Assembly (NCBI RefSeq): GCF_025685575.1
Contig: NZ_JAGSYD010000001.1
Span: forward strand, 65,852-129,851
DNA length: 64,000 bases
Reading direction: 5' to 3'
From: Granulicella cerasi
GTDB lineage: Bacteria > Acidobacteriota > Terriglobia > Terriglobales > Acidobacteriaceae
Shown here: positions 61,489 through 64,000 of the stretch, piece after piece
Numbering within the stretch: position 1 is the first letter of the stretch
How the letters are laid out: every line of letters starts with the position of its first letter
Position numbers and translations under genes: made by a program
The notes under the pieces: generated by a model
The model's input: the letters and a program-made list of their open reading frames with translations, nothing else
The model's database searches: none
Told to the model about the DNA's origin: nothing

Positions 61489-61502
61489 TGTAATCGTTGC
61501 CA
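61489..61502. promoter_or_regulatory. Candidate LacI-family operator
   Basis: tgtaatcgttgcca is an imperfect palindrome with the central CG and TG/CA ends typical of LacI/CcpA-family operators. It lies in the 69-base gap between xylB and the symporter gene. No LacI-type regulator is coded in the window. Confidence 0.35.
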
Positions 61503-61527
61503 TTCTTGTTGTGTCAGTACACGAAGG

Positions 61528-63015
61528 TCAAGTGGCTGAGTAGATTTGGGCGAACTGTTTGCGGAACGCGGCCCGGGCGGCGTCATAGCCGGCGCGCTTT
61601 TCCGCGCGCGGGGTGCACGTGGAAGCCGGGTTCACCCGCACCATCGTGACGGCGATATCTGCAAAGCTCTGCGGCTGGCCTTGCGTCGCGCTGTACGCCA
61701 CTATCGCCTGAATCGCCGCGCCGAGGCAGCCGGACTCTTCTTCCTCGGGCACCTGAATCGTGGCGCCGCTGGCGTCGGCGAGCAGCTGACGCCATGCCCT
61801 GGAGCGAGCACCGCCGCCGATCACCTGAATCGTCTCCGCCTGGCGGCCCTCGAGCACGAGATCCAGCCCGCTGAGGATGCCGAAGCTCACACCTTCCACC
61901 GCGGCGCGAATCATATGGTCCGGTGTGAAGTTGGTAGACGAGATGCCATGCAGCGAGCCGCGTGCATCAGGAAGATCAGGCGTGCGCTCGCCGTTGAGGT
62001 ACGGCAGGAAGACGAGGCCATCCGCGCCCGGCTCGGTTTTGTCGAGCGATGCATCAATGTCCGTGACATGCTTGCCGAGCAACTGCACCGTACCGGTCAC
62101 AACGTTCGTCGCGTTCATCGTGCAGACCAGCGGCAGCCAACCGCCCGAACTCGAGCAGAACGGAGCGACGTTGCCGGTCGGGTCGTTCGCCGGATGCGTG
62201 CTGAAGCTGTAGACCGTGGACGACGTTCCGAGGCTCAGCGTCACTACGCCTTCGCGCACATTGCCCGTGCCGATGGCGCCCATCATGTTGTCGCCGCCGC
62301 CCGAAGACACCACGCACTCCGGCGAGAGACCAAGCTCCGCCGCAACCTCAGGGCGCAGCTTGCCGACGATGCCGTCGGAGTTTACCAGCTCCGGTAGAGC
62401 CGCAAAGAGCTGGCCCGTGCCGCCGTCGATGGCGTCAAGCACCTCGCGCGTCCACTCACGCTTGCGCACGTCGAAGAACGCCGTGCCCGACGCATCGCCA
62501 AACTCCGCACGAAGCTCACCAGTCAGCCAGAAATTCAAGTACTCATGCGGCAGCAGAATATGGCGCACGCGCGCAAAGTTCTCCGGTTCCTTCTCGGCAA
62601 GCCACAGCAGCTTAGAGACGGTGTAACCCGTGAGCGGCACGATGCCGAAGCGCGCAAAGAACGCGTCCTTGCCGCCAAGGCGCTCGATGATCGCGGAGTT
62701 CTGCGGCGCGGTCTCAGTGTCGTTCCACAGCTTCGCCGGGCGAATCACCTGCTTGTTCTCATCCAGCACGACCAGGCCGTGCTGCTGCCCGCTCACGCCC
62801 AGTGCCAGCACCGGCTCGGTCGTCGAAGCCGACTGCAGCGCATCGCGCACCGCGATCTTCAGCGCCGCCACCCACCACTCGGGCTGCTGTTCGCGTGCAC
62901 CGTTCGAGCGCTCCACCAGCTCGTGCTTCGCATAGCCGCGACCAAGGCTTTCGCCCTTCTCATTTACCAGCAGCGCCTTCGTGCCCTGCGTTCCGCAATC
63001 AATTCCGAGATACAT
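61528..63015 (-). CDS. xylB: Xylulokinase
   Basis: A 495-residue FGGY carbohydrate kinase that phosphorylates D-xylulose. The N-terminal phosphate loop YLGIDCGTQGTK (2-13), SGQQHG (75-80) and the catalytic Asp242 in SSGGGDNMMG are present, and the second FGGY signature GVSFGILSGLDL in the C-terminal half. The ATG at 63015 starts the ATPase strand, 10 bases after the esterase stop, so both are in one transcript. Confidence 0.93.
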   Translation of the reverse strand: MYLGIDCGTQGTKALLVNEKGESLGRGYAKHELVERSNGAREQQPEWWVAALKIAVRDALQSASTTEPVLALGVSGQQHGLVVLDENKQVIRPAKLWNDTETAPQNSAIIERLGGKDAFFARFGIVPLTGYTVSKLLWLAEKEPENFARVRHILLPHEYLNFWLTGELRAEFGDASGTAFFDVRKREWTREVLDAIDGGTGQLFAALPELVNSDGIVGKLRPEVAAELGLSPECVVSSGGGDNMMGAIGTGNVREGVVTLSLGTSSTVYSFSTHPANDPTGNVAPFCSSSGGWLPLVCTMNATNVVTGTVQLLGKHVTDIDASLDKTEPGADGLVFLPYLNGERTPDLPDARGSLHGISSTNFTPDHMIRAAVEGVSFGILSGLDLVLEGRQAETIQVIGGGARSRAWRQLLADASGATIQVPEEEESGCLGAAIQAIVAYSATQGQPQSFADIAVTMVRVNPASTCTPRAEKRAGYDAARAAFRKQFAQIYSAT

Positions 63016-63025
63016 TTCCGCTGTC

Positions 63026-64000
63026 CTACTTCTTCCTGTCTTCAAACAGGCGCAGGTCGATTGACTCGCCCATAGCCTTGTAACCTGCTGGTCCGGGATG
63101 CAGATGGTCACCGCCGTCATACGCCGGCAGCATGTGGTCAGGGTGCGCCGGATCGCGCACCACCGCATCGAAATCGATCACGCCATCGAACACGCCCGAC
63201 GTGCGAATCCACGCATTCAACTTCGTGCGATCACCTTCCGTCGTGACGCTCGGGTGGTAGTAGTCCGAGCCCAGAAACGGCGTGATCGTTGCGCCAAAAA
63301 CCTTGAGACCATGGGAGTGAGCGCGCCACACCATCTGCGTCATCGCAAGCTTCAACTGCGCTACGAGCGCATCGTGGTCCGCCTGCGGATGAACTTCCAA
63401 GCGGTCCAGCGAGCCGATGTCGTTGATGCCCTCAAAGAAGATCAGATACTTCGCGCCGTCGATCGAGAGGACATCGCGGTCAAAGCGCGCTAACGCGCTC
63501 GGCCCAATGAACTGGCGCAGAATGCCGTTGCCGCCGATGCCTTCATTCACCACGCCCAGGCCGCTCGTTGACTTCGACGACTGCAGCTTGCGCGCGAGGA
63601 CATCCGTCCAGCGATCATTGCCGTCCGTCGTCGCACCGTGGCCATCGGTGATCGAGTCCCCCAGGGCCACAACCGTCGCGGCAGCCGGCTGGCCGCTCAC
63701 CTCTACTGCCGACAGGAAATACCAGCGCGGCAGCGTCTTCGGCGCCTTCGGCTCTGGCGAATCAATCGTCGTCGTGGCGCGTGCGCCGCTGTGATACGTC
63801 GCCACCCCGGGCGCCTTGTCGATCTGCAGCGTCACGTCGAGGTCTGACAATGCAGCCACCTTCACATCCATGGCATCGGAGATCAGCTTCGCGCCCGCAG
63901 GCACCTCAATCGCGGCACTCCCCGCAAACATCGCGGTCTTCTCTACCCCGGTCTGCTTCAGCGAAAGCTTCACCGAGCGCAGCACCAGCGGCGTTGCGCC
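63026..64000 (-). CDS. SGNH/GDSL esterase (acetylxylan-esterase-like), partial
   Basis: The C-terminal 324 residues of a hydrolase whose start lies beyond the right edge of the window; the frame is open to base 64000. Block I VVALGDSITDGHG carries the nucleophile Ser, block II NEGIGGNG the oxyanion Gly, block III EGINDIG the Asn, and DGGDHLHPG the Asp/His of the triad. An N-terminal beta-domain precedes it. In this locus an acetylxylan esterase is the best guess. It is directly upstream of xylB. Confidence 0.85.
   Translation of the reverse strand, partial: GATPLVLRSVKLSLKQTGVEKTAMFAGSAAIEVPAGAKLISDAMDVKVAALSDLDVTLQIDKAPGVATYHSGARATTTIDSPEPKAPKTLPRWYFLSAVEVSGQPAAATVVALGDSITDGHGATTDGNDRWTDVLARKLQSSKSTSGLGVVNEGIGGNGILRQFIGPSALARFDRDVLSIDGAKYLIFFEGINDIGSLDRLEVHPQADHDALVAQLKLAMTQMVWRAHSHGLKVFGATITPFLGSDYYHPSVTTEGDRTKLNAWIRTSGVFDGVIDFDAVVRDPAHPDHMLPAYDGGDHLHPGPAGYKAMGESIDLRLFEDRKK

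Noticed and set aside
1..64000. tRNA, rRNA or CRISPR loci
   Set aside because: No cloverleaf with anticodon arm, no rRNA-like block and no regularly spaced repeats were seen in the gaps.

Overview
The window looks like chromosomal DNA of an acidobacterium of class Terriglobia (Granulicella/Terriglobus/Edaphobacter type). This rests on high GC, a TonB-dependent receptor with an N-terminal carboxypeptidase-regulatory-like domain, an ABC permease fused to an M1 peptidase, an ankyrin protein with a conserved N-terminal module, and dispersed palindromic intergenic repeats. The genus is an inference. No rRNA, tRNA, CRISPR array, transposase, integrase or phage gene was recognised.

1-9.6 kb: 6-phosphogluconate dehydrogenase, an SDR oxidoreductase, a Cys-cluster protein, a GH57/DUF3536 glycosidase, a DUF2809 membrane protein paired with an HhH-GPD DNA glycosylase, a strong 6S RNA candidate with its own promoter, a TPR-TlpA thioredoxin and an unknown 308-residue protein. 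9.6-15.7 kb: a DEAD-box helicase with a long leader, a small envelope-glycan cluster (GT2, flippase, GT2) and RluB. 15.9-25 kb: a secreted low-complexity protein, ScpB with a long acidic insertion, a purine nucleoside permease homologue, a macrodomain protein, a PiT phosphate transporter, IscX, a Yip1-like protein, an alpha/beta hydrolase and the acpP-fabF pair. 25-31 kb: a 58-residue two-CxxC protein, RmuC, a DsbA-like thioredoxin, an unknown protein and an ankyrin protein.

29.8-37.2 kb: a minus-strand run, cca - flavin amine oxidase - formate-dehydrogenase-like molybdoenzyme - DUF1641 subunit - radical SAM protein. The molybdoenzyme/DUF1641 pair resembles Bacillus YrhE/YrhD (ForC/ForE). 37.2-42.5 kb: tsaD, cysS, a DUF985 cupin and two tandem paralogous secreted proteins. 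42.5-50.8 kb: a TonB-dependent receptor with a small CPLC-motif protein, then an ABC exporter made of an ATPase and a permease/M1-peptidase fusion.

50.9-64 kb (running off the right edge): a co-directional glucuronoxylan-use locus. In transcription order it is SGNH esterase (cut by the edge), xylulokinase XylB, sodium/sugar symporter, an 80-residue membrane protein, PA14-containing GH3 beta-xylosidase, xylose isomerase XylA, GH8 exo-oligoxylanase and GH115 alpha-glucuronidase. Together they would deacetylate and debranch xylan oligomers in the periplasm, release xylose, import it with sodium and feed it as xylulose-5-phosphate into the pentose phosphate pathway.

The intergenic DNA holds two families of composite palindromic elements (16.3 and 40.0 kb; 2.8, 5.6 and 40.3 kb) and three word-repeat palindromes (0.1, 5.5 and 6.9 kb). 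The points most worth checking are the 6S RNA, the Cys-Gln active site of the molybdoenzyme with its radical SAM neighbour, the repeat families, and the small membrane protein beside the xylose symporter.
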